Shown here piece by piece: positions 1 through 7,986 of a DNA stretch of 64,000 nt. Each line of letters begins with the position of its first letter. Position 1 is the first letter of the stretch. The stretch is from Duganella qianjiadongensis. Lineage in GTDB: Bacteria > Pseudomonadota > Gammaproteobacteria > Burkholderiales > Burkholderiaceae_D. The stretch is taken from contig NZ_WWCM01000002.1 of the NCBI RefSeq assembly GCF_009857915.1, positions 310,001 through 374,000 of the forward strand, written 5' to 3'. A program made the translations under genes and the position numbers. The notes beneath the pieces were generated by a model, which searched no databases, was not told the origin of the DNA, and worked only from the letters and a program-made list of their open reading frames with translations.

Positions 1-806
1 CCTAATGCGCGCAGAAATTCTCCAATATTCTTGAGCTGATCATCACCATAATAGGATTGATAGATCGCAATCAATGCCTGCCGCTCGTCATGAGCTTTTG
101 CCTGCTGAATCTGCCCAAAGGGAACACAGCTAATGCCCGGGTGATCAACCAGTTTGAAGTCGAGCATATAGCAGCGTATGCGCGAGAGGCTGATGTCATG
201 ATAAATGTAGCCGGCCTGATGGAACGACTTTAAATTGCGCAGAAATGCAATCGCGCGGCTCGATACCTCCCAGCCAGACCGGCGCGTGCACTCCAGACTT
301 TCCCCGGGACGCAGAGCTAGCGCGCCTGCTGTTCCTTGAAGAAGCTCGAAACTGCCTAGCGTCTCCTTGCTAAGCGATGGCAAGGGCACGCATTGCTCCA
401 ATTCAGCTAGCAATGGGGAGTGCCTGAATTCCTGCAAGCGCGTCTGCGCCAGTTTCACCAGCTTCGCACATGCTTCCGGGCTAAGTGCTGCAACCATCGC
501 CCTGGCCTGCTCTGGTGTAGCGGCAGACAACTTGAGTTTTTCCAGCGCTATCTGACCCGCATCGTCGTGGTCATAGCAGGCATTCCAGCGTCCGGCTGCA
601 CGCATGGCGCGCGTTGCATCATCGCTAAAGGCACAGCGCACGCGGCCCAGCAGGTTCCAGCGCGGCGGCGGCTGGTAGTTAGCGCAACGGGCATGATCAG
701 ATGAGGCGGTAGCACAGCGCTGTTGCGCCCACTTAGGGGCATCAGTACGCAGCGACTGACGGGAGAGTGCATAGCCGAAACGAAGGACGTGAGACAGAGT
801 GGGCAT
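1..806 (-). CDS. Kinase-fold-like protein, C-terminal part cut by window edge
   Basis: The minus strand is open without a stop from the left edge to beyond 917, giving at least 268 residues from the ATG at 806. I do not recognise the protein firmly. Near residues 215-240 it reads FHQAGYIYHDIS followed by a DFK segment, which resembles the catalytic-loop HxD and the metal-binding DFG of protein or lipopolysaccharide kinases, but with short spacing and no glycine after DF. The first 100 residues are rich in Cys, Arg and Trp. No Shine-Dalgarno sequence is seen before 806, and the frame stays open to an ATG at 917, so the start is uncertain. Coding is supported by the long open frame and plausible protein composition; function is a guess. 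The gene follows the cytochrome c terminator and so probably has its own promoter. Confidence 0.6.
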   Translation of the reverse strand, partial: MPTLSHVLRFGYALSRQSLRTDAPKWAQQRCATASSDHARCANYQPPPRWNLLGRVRCAFSDDATRAMRAAGRWNACYDHDDAGQIALEKLKLSAATPEQARAMVAALSPEACAKLVKLAQTRLQEFRHSPLLAELEQCVPLPSLSKETLGSFELLQGTAGALALRPGESLECTRRSGWEVSSRAIAFLRNLKSFHQAGYIYHDISLSRIRCYMLDFKLVDHPGISCVPFGQIQQAKAHDERQALIAIYQSYYGDDQLKNIGEFLRAL

Positions 807-934
807 GGAGAAAATTGCCTGAGTAGTGGGTAAGTACAGAATCGCTTGCCGAATGAGTAACCCAAACCTGTCTGAAGTTCCTCCGTCCTGCCCCAAAAAA
901 AATACTGCCGCTATCATCACCCCGTGTTGAAATG

Positions 935-971
935 AAAAGGGCCGGACTCTGTGCAATACAGAATCCGGCCC
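935..971 (-). terminator. Rho-independent terminator of the cytochrome c gene
   Basis: An 8-bp stem (GGGCCGGA at 939-946 with TCCGGCCC at 964-971) is extended by an inner TCTGT/ACAGA stem. On the minus strand it is followed by TTTT. It lies about 75 bases past the cytochrome c stop codon. Confidence 0.85.
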
Positions 972-1044
972 CTGCACGCCTGACCGACCTTCCCGCGCAG
1001 CGGGATCAGATCAAATCAGCGCGTTGCTGCTTTTCGAGCAAAGC

Positions 1045-1365
1045 TTATTTTTGCGACAGCACCCATTTCACCAGAGTTTTGGCTTCGGCTTCGTTCACTT
1101 GCGGGTTAGCTGGCATAGGGATAGCGCCCCAGGTGCCCGAACCACCCTTGAGTACTTTGGCAACCAGCTTGCCTTCGGCATCTTTCTGGCCAGCGTATTT
1201 AGCAGCGACATCTTTGTAGGCAGGACCTACCAGTTTGGTGGCAACTGCGTGGCAAGCCAGGCAGTTTTTGGCTTTCGCCAGATCCAGACCTGCATCAGCC
1301 ATAGCAGCTTGCGAAGCAAAAGCCGAAGCCAGAACCAGCCCAGCCATCATTACGTTACGTTTCAT
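1045..1365 (-). CDS. Small periplasmic class I cytochrome c (c551/c5-like)
   Basis: This 106-residue protein is a monohaem electron carrier exported to the periplasm. A Sec signal peptide covers about residues 1-23 (ending SQAAMA). The haem-binding CLACH motif is at residues 35-39 and the likely axial methionine is Met84 in the sequence IPMP. GGSGTWG and the C-terminal helix KTLVKWVLSQK are typical of c551-type cytochromes. I chose the ATG at 1365 because it gives a clean signal peptide and follows a GGAG ribosome site; the frame also extends further upstream but without signal features. It is monocistronic with its own terminator. The redox partner is not visible here. Confidence 0.93.
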   Translation of the reverse strand: MKRNVMMAGLVLASAFASQAAMADAGLDLAKAKNCLACHAVATKLVGPAYKDVAAKYAGQKDAEGKLVAKVLKGGSGTWGAIPMPANPQVNEAEAKTLVKWVLSQK

Positions 1366-1538
1366 CGTTTTCTCCAGTTGAGTACTAAGCAATTCTATGG
1401 GCCATTCTACCGTGTTTTCGCCTGTTGCTATTAACGTTGGTAGCGGTTTCGACGTTGACGCCACACTTAAAAACACCTTTCAAATTTCCACAGGGAAAGT
1501 ACAATACTTTGTAAGATGGCGTATCGGAGAACTAAGTC

Positions 1539-1763
1539 ATGCCACTGATCCTGTTGATCGCCGCGCTGTGCGGTTTACGCTATTTCGAAGTGTGGCGCTT
1601 TGCCACGCTATCGTGGTGGTGGGTAGGCGCGCTGATGCTGTTCGCCTTCATCTGGTTCGAATGGCTGGAGCCCTTGCTGGGACTGGACAAACGCAAAGCC
1701 CATAACGAAGACGAGCAACGCCGCAAGGCCCGCGTTGCCAAGGAGTTCGATACAAAAAAATAA
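1539..1763 (+). CDS. Small Trp-rich membrane protein
   Basis: This 74-residue protein has two hydrophobic segments (about residues 2-12 and 22-46) with many tryptophans (FEVWRF, LSWWWVG, WFEWLEP), followed by a charged tail rich in Lys, Arg and Glu. It matches in layout the betaproteobacterial 'small Trp-rich protein' family, whose function is unknown. A GGAG ribosome site lies about 8 bases before the ATG. It is transcribed divergently from cytochrome c, and the 170-bp gap between them must hold both promoters. Its stop codon abuts the ilvD terminator hairpin. Confidence 0.85.
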   Translation: MPLILLIAALCGLRYFEVWRFATLSWWWVGALMLFAFIWFEWLEPLLGLDKRKAHNEDEQRRKARVAKEFDTKK

Positions 1764-1786
1764 TCCCGCTCCGGATGGAGCGGGAT
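1753..1786 (-). terminator. Terminator of ilvD, shared with the Trp-rich gene
   Basis: A perfect 10-bp stem (1763-1772 with 1777-1786, loop GGAT) is followed on the minus strand by a T-rich run (complement of 1753-1760). It sits between the convergent ilvD and Trp-rich genes and may also stop rightward transcription, although there is no T tract on that side. Confidence 0.85.
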
Positions 1787-1808
1787 GCAGGCGTTCAGAC
1801 AGACAGAA

Positions 1809-3671
1809 TTAGCGCTTGATCTGCGACAGGTCGCGCACTGCGCCACGATCGGCCGACGTAGTCAGCGCAGCATAGGCCTGCAGCGCTTGCGATACATAGC
1901 GCTGGCGGTCCACCGGCTTCCATGCGGCATCGCCACGGGCATCCATCGCCACCCGGCGCGCGGCCAGTTCGGTGTCGCTGATGCGCAGGCTGATGCTACG
2001 GGCCGGAATATCGATATCGATCATATCGCCCTCTTCCACCAGACCGATGGCGCCACCTTCGGCTGCTTCCGGCGAAGCATGACCAATTACCAGACCGGAG
2101 GAGCCACCCGAGAAGCGGCCGTCGGTCAGCAGCGCGCAGGCCTTGCCCAGACCTTTGGATTTGATGTACGAGGTCGGATACAGCATTTCCTGCATGCCGG
2201 GGCCGCCTTTCGGGCCTTCGTAACGGATGATGACGACATCGCCTTCATGCACGGTATCGCCAAGAATCCCTTCAACAGCGGCATCCTGGCTTTCGAACAC
2301 GCGTGCCTTGCCGCTGAATTTGAGGATGCTCTCGTCCACACCGGCGGTTTTGACGATGCAGCCATTGACGGCCAGATTGCCGTACAGGACAGCCAGACCG
2401 CCATCCTGCGAATAGGCATGCGCCTTGTCGCGGATGCAGCCGGTGCTGCGGTCCAGATCGAGCGCGTCGTAGCGTTCCGCCTGCGAGAACGCCACCTGCG
2501 TCGGCACGCCGCCCGGCGCAGCGCGGAACAGCTGCTGCACCGCCGGATCGTCGCTCACCTTGATGTCGTTGCGGGCAATCGCTTCGGCCAGGGTCGGCGC
2601 ATGGATGGTCGGCAGCGACGTATCGAGCAGGCCGGCGCGCGCCAGCTCGCCCAGAATCGCCACGATGCCGCCGGCGCGGTGCACGTCTTCGATGTGGAAT
2701 TTATCCGTCATCGGCGCTACCTTGCACAGGCAGGGCACTTTGCGCGAGATGCGGTCGATGTCGGCCATGTCGAAAGCCACACCGGCTTCGTGCGCCGCCG
2801 CCAGCAGGTGCAGCACGGTGTTGGTGGAGCCGCCCATCGAGACGTCCAGCGCCATGGCGTTTTCGAACGCTGCCTTGGTGGCGATGGAGCGTGGCAGTAC
2901 CGAGTAGTCGTCCTGCTCGTAATGGCGCTTGGCCAGTTCCACGATCAGACGGCCGGCACGCAGGAACAGCTGTTCGCGGTCGGCGTGGGTAGCGACGATG
3001 GTGCCGTTACCGGGCAGGGACAGGCCCAGCGCTTCGGTCAGGCAGTTCATCGAGTTAGCGGTGAACATGCCGGAGCAGGAACCGCAGGTCGGACAAGCCG
3101 AGCGTTCGATTTCGGCCACGTCGGCGTCGCTCACGGTCTGGTCACCGGCCTTGATCATGGCGTCGACCAGATCGAGCTTGATGACTTTCTTGGCGCCGTC
3201 CACCACTTTCAGTACCTTGCCCGCTTCCATCGGGCCGCCGGAGACAAACACCACAGGAATATTCAGGCGCATGGCAGCCATCAGCATGCCGGGGGTGATC
3301 TTGTCGCAGTTGGAAATGCACACCATGGCATCGGCGCAGTGCGCATTGACCATGTACTCCACCGAATCGGCGATCAGGTCACGCGATGGCAGCGAATACA
3401 GCATGCCGCCGTGGCCCATGGCGATGCCGTCGTCCACCGCAATGGTGTTGAATTCCTTGGCGACGCCGCCGGCTTTCTCGATCTCGCGCGCCACCAGCTG
3501 GCCCAGATCCTTCAGGTGCACATGGCCCGGTACGAACTGGGTGAAGGAATTGACCACGGCCACGATAGGCTTATCGAAATCGCCATCCTTCATGCCGGTG
3601 GCGCGCCACAGGGCGCGGGCACCAGCCATGTTGCGGCCGTGGGTGGTAGTGCGGGAACGGTATTGCGGCAT
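1809..3671 (-). CDS. ilvD: Dihydroxy-acid dehydratase
   Basis: IlvD removes water from 2,3-dihydroxy-isovalerate and 2,3-dihydroxy-3-methylvalerate to give the 2-keto acids that precede valine, leucine and isoleucine. The 620-residue product starts [20 protein letters not shown], as in the Escherichia coli enzyme (616 residues). Iron-sulfur cysteines are visible in SNCDK and [10 protein letters not shown], with the metal-site segment [11 protein letters not shown]. The start at 3671 is preceded by GGAGAG; the frame continues 54 codons upstream but only this start fits the family. A LysR gene is divergent with 179 bp between the starts. I assign function with high certainty. Confidence 0.97.
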   Translation of the reverse strand: MPQYRSRTTTHGRNMAGARALWRATGMKDGDFDKPIVAVVNSFTQFVPGHVHLKDLGQLVAREIEKAGGVAKEFNTIAVDDGIAMGHGGMLYSLPSRDLIADSVEYMVNAHCADAMVCISNCDKITPGMLMAAMRLNIPVVFVSGGPMEAGKVLKVVDGAKKVIKLDLVDAMIKAGDQTVSDADVAEIERSACPTCGSCSGMFTANSMNCLTEALGLSLPGNGTIVATHADREQLFLRAGRLIVELAKRHYEQDDYSVLPRSIATKAAFENAMALDVSMGGSTNTVLHLLAAAHEAGVAFDMADIDRISRKVPCLCKVAPMTDKFHIEDVHRAGGIVAILGELARAGLLDTSLPTIHAPTLAEAIARNDIKVSDDPAVQQLFRAAPGGVPTQVAFSQAERYDALDLDRSTGCIRDKAHAYSQDGGLAVLYGNLAVNGCIVKTAGVDESILKFSGKARVFESQDAAVEGILGDTVHEGDVVIIRYEGPKGGPGMQEMLYPTSYIKSKGLGKACALLTDGRFSGGSSGLVIGHASPEAAEGGAIGLVEEGDMIDIDIPARSISLRISDTELAARRVAMDARGDAAWKPVDRQRYVSQALQAYAALTTSADRGAVRDLSQIKR

Positions 3672-3795
3672 GTTGTCTCTCCGGTAATGCGTGATGTGCT
3701 GCTGAAATCGGTAAGGCGGCTTTAAGCGCCGTAAAATAAGCTCGTCTAGCATGACAGATTGCCTTGGCCCTGCCTGCGTGTCAAATATATGATTT

Positions 3796-3811
3796 CGACT
3801 CCTGTGAGTCG
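3796..3811. promoter_or_regulatory. Inverted repeat between ilvD and the LysR gene
   Basis: The gap holds a perfect palindrome, CGACTC-CTGT-GAGTCG, 40 bases before the LysR start and about 125 before ilvD. It is flanked by AT-rich DNA (AAATATATGATT and GTATAAAATAT). LysR proteins often bind such a dyad in the divergent promoter they share with a target, so it is a candidate operator. The binding is inference. Confidence 0.5.
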
Positions 3812-3850
3812 TATAAAATATCACAGTACCCATACACCCAAGCTCCGCAT

Positions 3851-4768
3851 ATGACTAACGACTTGCGCAACATCGAACTGCGGCCGCTGCGCTACTTCGT
3901 CACGGTGGCGGAGGAACTCCACTTCGGCAAGGCGGCGCTGCGTCTGCACATGACCCAGCCGCCGCTGTCGCAGACCATACAGGCGCTGGAGCAGCAACTG
4001 GGCGCGGCCCTATTCGAGCGCAACCGGCGCGGCGTGGCGCTGACACCGGCCGGGCTGGCCCTGCTGCCTGCGGCACGCCGCCTGCTGGCACAGGTGCAGG
4101 AACTGCCGCAACTGGTGCAGCGCGCCGCAGCAGGCGAAGTAGGCAGTCTGACGCTGGCCTTTGTATCATCGGCGGATTACAGCGTGCTGCCGCCCTTTCT
4201 GCGCGCCTACCGCGCCGCCTATCCGCAGGTACAGCTGACGCTGCAGGAAGCCACCTCCGACCTGCAACTGGACGATCTGCTACAGGGCCGCATCGATGCC
4301 GGCCTGCTGATCCCGCCCCTGCCCGACAAGGCGAAGCAGGAACTCGACTACCTGCCCGTGCTGAACGAGCCGCTAGTGCTGGCCATACCGGCCGATCTGC
4401 CCGGCGTGAAGCGCAAGGGCAAACTCACTCTGGCCAGCCTGCCGCCGCTGCCGCTGATTATCTTCCCGCGTGCCATATCACCAGCCTTGTACGACGCCAT
4501 TCTGTCCGTGTTCCGCACGGCAGGCTTGACGCCCCAGATCGGCCAGCAGGCCATACAGATGCAGACCATCGTCAGTCTGGTCTCGGCCGGCATGGGCATG
4601 GCACTGGTGCCGCAGTCGCTCTCCAACCTGATGCGGCCCGGAGTAGAATACCGGGCGCTGGCCGAAGCTACGCCGCAGGTGGAAACGGGGCTGGCATGGC
4701 GGCGCGATAACGCCTCGCCGGTCCTGCACGGATTTTTGGATTTACTGAGAAAGAGCACTGTATGCTGA
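3851..4768 (+). CDS. LysR-family transcriptional regulator
   Basis: The 305-residue protein has an N-terminal winged helix-turn-helix at about residues 7-66 ([20 protein letters not shown], then [16 protein letters not shown]) and a periplasmic-binding-protein-like effector domain from about residue 95. It belongs to the LysR group typified by the opening [18 protein letters not shown], which includes AlsR/CatR-like activators. The effector is unknown. It is divergent from ilvD, which makes ilvD a possible target, but its 3' end overlaps the lgt start by 7 bases, so both may be translated from one message. The ATG at 3851 places the HTH at the usual distance; an upstream in-frame ATG at 3764 would add a non-conserved tail. 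Confidence 0.9.
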   Translation: MTNDLRNIELRPLRYFVTVAEELHFGKAALRLHMTQPPLSQTIQALEQQLGAALFERNRRGVALTPAGLALLPAARRLLAQVQELPQLVQRAAAGEVGSLTLAFVSSADYSVLPPFLRAYRAAYPQVQLTLQEATSDLQLDDLLQGRIDAGLLIPPLPDKAKQELDYLPVLNEPLVLAIPADLPGVKRKGKLTLASLPPLPLIIFPRAISPALYDAILSVFRTAGLTPQIGQQAIQMQTIVSLVSAGMGMALVPQSLSNLMRPGVEYRALAEATPQVETGLAWRRDNASPVLHGFLDLLRKSTVC

Positions 4769-5613
4769 TACACCCCATGCCCGATCCCGTCGCCCTGCAT
4801 CTGGGTCCGCTTGCCATCCACTGGTATGGCCTGATGTATGTGCTGGCCTTCGGCCTGTTCGTAGCGCTGGGCCGGGTGCGCATCCGCCAGCCGCACATCG
4901 CAGCGCAGCGCTGGACCAAAGAGGATCTGGACGACATGCTGTTCTATGGCATGCTGGGTGTGGTGATCGGCGGGCGCCTGGGCGAAGTGCTGTTCTACCA
5001 CCCGCTCGAATACTTCGCGCAGCCACTGGAAATCTTCAAGGTCTGGCGCGGCGGCATGTCCTTCCACGGCGGCTTCCTTGGCGTGCTGATCGCCATGGCT
5101 GTGTGGGCGCGCAAGGCTGGCCGCAATCTGCTCGATGTATATGACTTCATCGCTCCGCTGGTGCCGCTCGGTTATGCTGCTGGCCGCCTTGGCAACTTCA
5201 TCAACGCCGAACTGCCGGGCCGCGTGGTCAGCGATCCCTCGCTGCCGTGGGCCATGCTGTGGCCGGACAATGCCTACCCGCTCACGCCTGCCCCCGTATT
5301 TCTGCAGGGCCTGCGCCATCCGTCGCCGCTGTACCAGATGCTGATCGATGGTCTGCTGGTGTTCGTGATGCTATGGCTGTATGCGCGCAAGCAGCGTCCC
5401 CGTCTGGCGGTGGGCGCCTTCTACACCCTGCTGTATGGCTGCGCGCGTTTTGGCACCGAATACTTCCGCACGCCGGACTGGGAAACCACGGTGCTGGGCC
5501 TGCCCATCACTTCGGGCCAGGTGCTGTCGCTGCCCATGATCGCTGGTGCGGTTGCCATGCTGATCTGGTCCTACAAGGTAGGCCAGCAAGGCCGCCCGCC
5601 CATCGGGCGCTAG
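4762..5613 (+). CDS. lgt: Prolipoprotein diacylglyceryl transferase
   Basis: Lgt transfers diacylglycerol from phosphatidylglycerol to the lipobox cysteine of prolipoproteins in the inner membrane. The 283-residue protein shows the family marks: [12 protein letters not shown] near the N-terminus, the essential HGG segment ([12 protein letters not shown]), the Lgt signature [14 protein letters not shown], and [10 protein letters not shown] near the end. About seven hydrophobic segments are visible. The start overlaps the end of the LysR gene by 7 bases, suggesting coupling. Function is certain. Confidence 0.97.
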   Translation: MLIHPMPDPVALHLGPLAIHWYGLMYVLAFGLFVALGRVRIRQPHIAAQRWTKEDLDDMLFYGMLGVVIGGRLGEVLFYHPLEYFAQPLEIFKVWRGGMSFHGGFLGVLIAMAVWARKAGRNLLDVYDFIAPLVPLGYAAGRLGNFINAELPGRVVSDPSLPWAMLWPDNAYPLTPAPVFLQGLRHPSPLYQMLIDGLLVFVMLWLYARKQRPRLAVGAFYTLLYGCARFGTEYFRTPDWETTVLGLPITSGQVLSLPMIAGAVAMLIWSYKVGQQGRPPIGR

Positions 5614-5641
5614 CATCTCGCTGACGCCATGGTGGCAGAAA

Positions 5642-6475
5642 CTAGTTGAGCGCCTTGTTCAACATATACGCGGCCAGACAGTAGAGCATCACGGCAAAGA
5701 TTTTCTTCAGCGTCTGCACCGGCAAGCGGTGCGCTGCGCGCGCACCGAACGGCGCCATACTCACACTGGCCAGCGCCATCACCGCCAGCGCGGGCACATA
5801 CACAAAGCCCAGTGCATAGGGCGGCAGATCGGGCACCTGCCAGCCGTAATAGATATTCGACAGCGTACCCGACAAGGCAATCGGAAAACCCAGCGCAGCG
5901 CTGGTCGCCACCGCGTTATGGATGGGCACTCCGCGCCGCATCAGGAAGGGCACGGACAGAAAGCCGCCGCCTGCCCCCACCAGTCCCGAAATCACCCCGA
6001 TCACCATGCCGGTGCCGAACATGGCGCTGCGGCTCGGTAAGTGCGTTACGGTCTGCGGCACCGCGCCAACCGGCTGCGGTGCTGGCGCCTTTTTGCCGAA
6101 CAGGATCTGGGTCGCCGAAATCGTCAGGAACACGGCAAACAGCATGGCCTGCCCAGACGAACTCAGTTGCTTGGCAATCCACGGTCCGCACCATGCCCCC
6201 AGCAGTATCCCCGGCGCCAGCAGCGCCGCCACCGGCCACAGCACGGCGCCATGCTGGTGATGGGCACGTACCGAGGACAGCGAGGTAAACATGATCACGC
6301 CCAGCGAGGTCGCCACCGCCATGTGGATGATGGCGTGCGGCGCAAAGCCCTGCGCCGTAAAGATCATGGTAATGAAAGGCACGAGGATCATGCCGCCGCC
6401 TATGCCCAGCATACCGGCAGCAAAACCGCCGAAGGCCCCCATCAGCAACAGCAGCAGGATCAGGCCCGCGCTCAT
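5642..6475 (-). CDS. TauE/SafE (TSUP) family membrane permease
   Basis: The 277-residue protein has about eight hydrophobic segments and the twin TSUP motifs GMLGIGGGMILVPF near the N-terminus and GLVGAGGGFLSVPF in the second half. Members export or import sulfonates, sulfite or other organic anions; the substrate here cannot be told. The ATG at 6475 overlaps the stop of the EVE-domain gene (ATGA), so the two are translationally coupled. A longer frame exists but would start inside the upstream gene. It converges on lgt. Confidence 0.9.
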   Translation of the reverse strand: MSAGLILLLLLMGAFGGFAAGMLGIGGGMILVPFITMIFTAQGFAPHAIIHMAVATSLGVIMFTSLSSVRAHHQHGAVLWPVAALLAPGILLGAWCGPWIAKQLSSSGQAMLFAVFLTISATQILFGKKAPAPQPVGAVPQTVTHLPSRSAMFGTGMVIGVISGLVGAGGGFLSVPFLMRRGVPIHNAVATSAALGFPIALSGTLSNIYYGWQVPDLPPYALGFVYVPALAVMALASVSMAPFGARAAHRLPVQTLKKIFAVMLYCLAAYMLNKALN

Positions 6476-6939
6476 GCGGCGCCTGTCAGCAGTGCCTCGA
6501 TATAGCGCCACTGGTCCGGCGTCACCGGCGTGATGGATAAGCGGCTACCCTTCTGCAACAGCACCATCTCGGCCAGCTCCGCTATGCTGCGCAGCTCGGC
6601 CAGCGGCAGCAGCCGTGTCTTGCGGGTGCCCTGCACGTCGATGGAAATCCAGCGCGGCTGCTCGGGCGTGGCTTTCGGGTCGTAGTAGTGGCTGGCCGGA
6701 TCGAACTGGCTAGCATCAGGATAGGGCTGGCCGACGATGCGCGCCAGACCGGCAATGCCGGGCTGGGCGCAACTGGAGTGGTAGAACAGCACGCCATCGC
6801 CATCGCGCATGGCATCGCGCATGAAATTGCGCGCCTGATAGTTGCGCACGCCGAACCATGCCGTGGTCTGATTGGGCGACGCCATCACATCATCGATGCT
6901 CACTTCATCAGGCTCGGACTTCATCAACCAGTATTGCAT
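6472..6939 (-). CDS. EVE-domain protein (YTH-like fold)
   Basis: The 155-residue protein starts MQYWLMKSEPDEVS, the hallmark of EVE-domain proteins, and contains TAWFGVRNYQARNFMRDAM, VLFYHSS and WISIDV as expected. EVE domains share the YTH fold and are thought to bind modified bases in nucleic acid; they occur both as housekeeping singletons and beside modification-dependent defence genes. Here the neighbours are a permease and 6S RNA, so defence is not implied. The gene follows the 6S RNA terminator closely, so its promoter must lie within about 20-50 bases or transcription reads through the terminator. Confidence 0.92.
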   Translation of the reverse strand: MQYWLMKSEPDEVSIDDVMASPNQTTAWFGVRNYQARNFMRDAMRDGDGVLFYHSSCAQPGIAGLARIVGQPYPDASQFDPASHYYDPKATPEQPRWISIDVQGTRKTRLLPLAELRSIAELAEMVLLQKGSRLSITPVTPDQWRYIEALLTGAA

Positions 6940-6954
6940 CACTTTGCTCCGGAC

Positions 6955-6994
6955 GAAAAAAAGCGGCTGCGCATTCTCATGCAAGCAACCGCTT
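6955..6994 (-). terminator. Terminator following 6S RNA
   Basis: A 10-bp stem with one mismatch (6961-6970 with 6985-6994) is followed on the minus strand by seven T residues. It ends the 6S RNA transcript just before the EVE-domain gene. Confidence 0.85.
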
Positions 6995-6997
6995 CAA

Positions 6998-7180
6998 GGT
7001 ATTCGGCCCCGCCTGTGCCGTCTTTGCCGGCATCCCGAACCGAATGGTTCAAGGTGGTCACAGTTAGTTCAATTTCGGGTTCATCGGACTAGCGACGCTC
7101 ACGCCCATCAAACAAAATTCCGCAACCGGTGCACATAAATGGTTCAAGGACTATATGGCAATCGCGAACACCGCAGGGTA
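6998..7180 (-). ncRNA. ssrS: 6S RNA
   Basis: Downstream of zapA on the same strand lies an untranslatable stretch with strong likeness to 6S RNA. The 5' part reads CCCTGCGGTGTTCGCG on the minus strand, and the 3' part has ACCACCTTGAACCATTCGG, matching the conserved ACCTTGAACCAAGGGTTC block of the Escherichia coli RNA. The position next to zapA is the usual one in beta- and gammaproteobacteria. 6S RNA binds the sigma-70 RNA polymerase holoenzyme by mimicking an open promoter and reduces transcription in stationary phase. Ends are approximate, set by the closing stem and the terminator. Confidence 0.85.
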
Positions 7181-7228
7181 GGAAGCAGTTTACTCCTTTG
7201 TGCGCCGCAAAGGAAGAAAAAACCCGAA

Positions 7229-7540
7229 TTAAAACAGGGTTTCTTGCGGGGTTAGCGCGCCATCAAGCACCTGATGCATGGCACTGATCTTGGTCTGCAT
7301 GTCGAGTAGTGACATATCCGACAACGGTCCGGCCGGCGAACGGGCCGACAGAAACTCCGCTGCCACGCCCAGTGCCGCCATCACGGCGATACGGTCATTG
7401 CCCTTGATCTTGCCTGCGTCACGGATAGCCGTCATTTTCTTGTCGAGAAAGGCAGCCGCTTCGCGCAGGGCGCGTTCTTCGCCCTCCTTGCAGACGAGGC
7501 GATACGGTGCGCCCATGATGGTCACATCGACAGTACTCAT
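7229..7540 (-). CDS. zapA: Cell division protein ZapA
   Basis: ZapA binds FtsZ and bundles its filaments at midcell. The 103-residue protein has the typical N-terminal VDVTIMGAPYRLVCKEGEE strand region followed by a long coiled-coil helix (LREAAAFLDKKMTAIRDAGK and KGNDRIAVMAALGVAAEFL). Its start overlaps the stop of the upstream zapB-like gene by 4 bases, so the two are coupled. It is followed by 6S RNA. Confidence 0.93.
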   Translation of the reverse strand: MSTVDVTIMGAPYRLVCKEGEERALREAAAFLDKKMTAIRDAGKIKGNDRIAVMAALGVAAEFLSARSPAGPLSDMSLLDMQTKISAMHQVLDGALTPQETLF

Positions 7541-7779
7541 TGTGCTTCCTCACTGGCAGGCAGTTGCTCGGGATCGATCTCCTCCTCAAGCGCAGGGATC
7601 TGCTCCAGCAGGGCGGCCACGCGCGCGGACGCCTCCCCCAGCTTGCGCTGGTAGCCCATGTTTTCCACCACTAGCGCCGAATTAGCCTGCCGTAGCTGGG
7701 CATTTTCGCGGCGCAGAGCGTGAGTCAGTTCGGCCAGCTGGTCGATTTTATCGGAGAGTTCTTGGAAATCTGGAATCAT
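7537..7779 (-). CDS. ZapB-like coiled-coil cell division protein
   Basis: The 80-residue protein is almost wholly coiled coil: DFQELSDKIDQLAELTHALRR, then ENAQLRQANSALVVEN, and a Glu-rich tail. It matches the small ZapB/TIGR02449-type proteins found just upstream of zapA in betaproteobacteria. Its role in Z-ring assembly is inferred from this neighbourhood. The ATG at 7779 is preferred over an upstream in-frame start at 7860, which would add a Pro/Arg-rich tail unlike the family; no strong ribosome site is visible. Confidence 0.8.
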   Translation of the reverse strand: MIPDFQELSDKIDQLAELTHALRRENAQLRQANSALVVENMGYQRKLGEASARVAALLEQIPALEEEIDPEQLPASEEAQ

Positions 7780-7931
7780 CCCATCACTATAGGGAGCGCG
7801 CCGTGCGCCGTCAACAGGAGCACGCTCTGCGCTGCCAGATTCAGGGGCGCAATGTGGCAAATACTTTCCGCACGATCAATGTTGAGCTTGCCCTTGTCAG
7901 TCTGACAGCAAAATAAACTTGATCCGGCCAA

Positions 7932-7964
7932 TAAAAAAGGCGGGAAGCGCTAAGCGCCCCCGCC
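7932..7964 (-). terminator. Terminator of the galactan TonB receptor
   Basis: The stem GGCGGG (7939-7944) with CCCGCC (7959-7964), extended by an AGCGC/GCGC pairing inside, is followed on the minus strand by TTTTTT. It lies 23 bases beyond the receptor stop codon. Confidence 0.85.
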
Positions 7965-7986
7965 AACAGAACACACGACTACGGGA

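Noticed and set aside
1785..3725. Long open frame antisense to ilvD
   Set aside because: It mirrors the codons of ilvD, is rich in His, Gly and Ala without family motifs, and is the usual by-product of high GC content.
7783..7799. TCACTATAGGGAG, resembling the end of a T7 promoter
   Set aside because: Only the start-site half matches; the upstream recognition part differs, and no phage gene is nearby. Taken as chance in the leader of the zapB-like gene.
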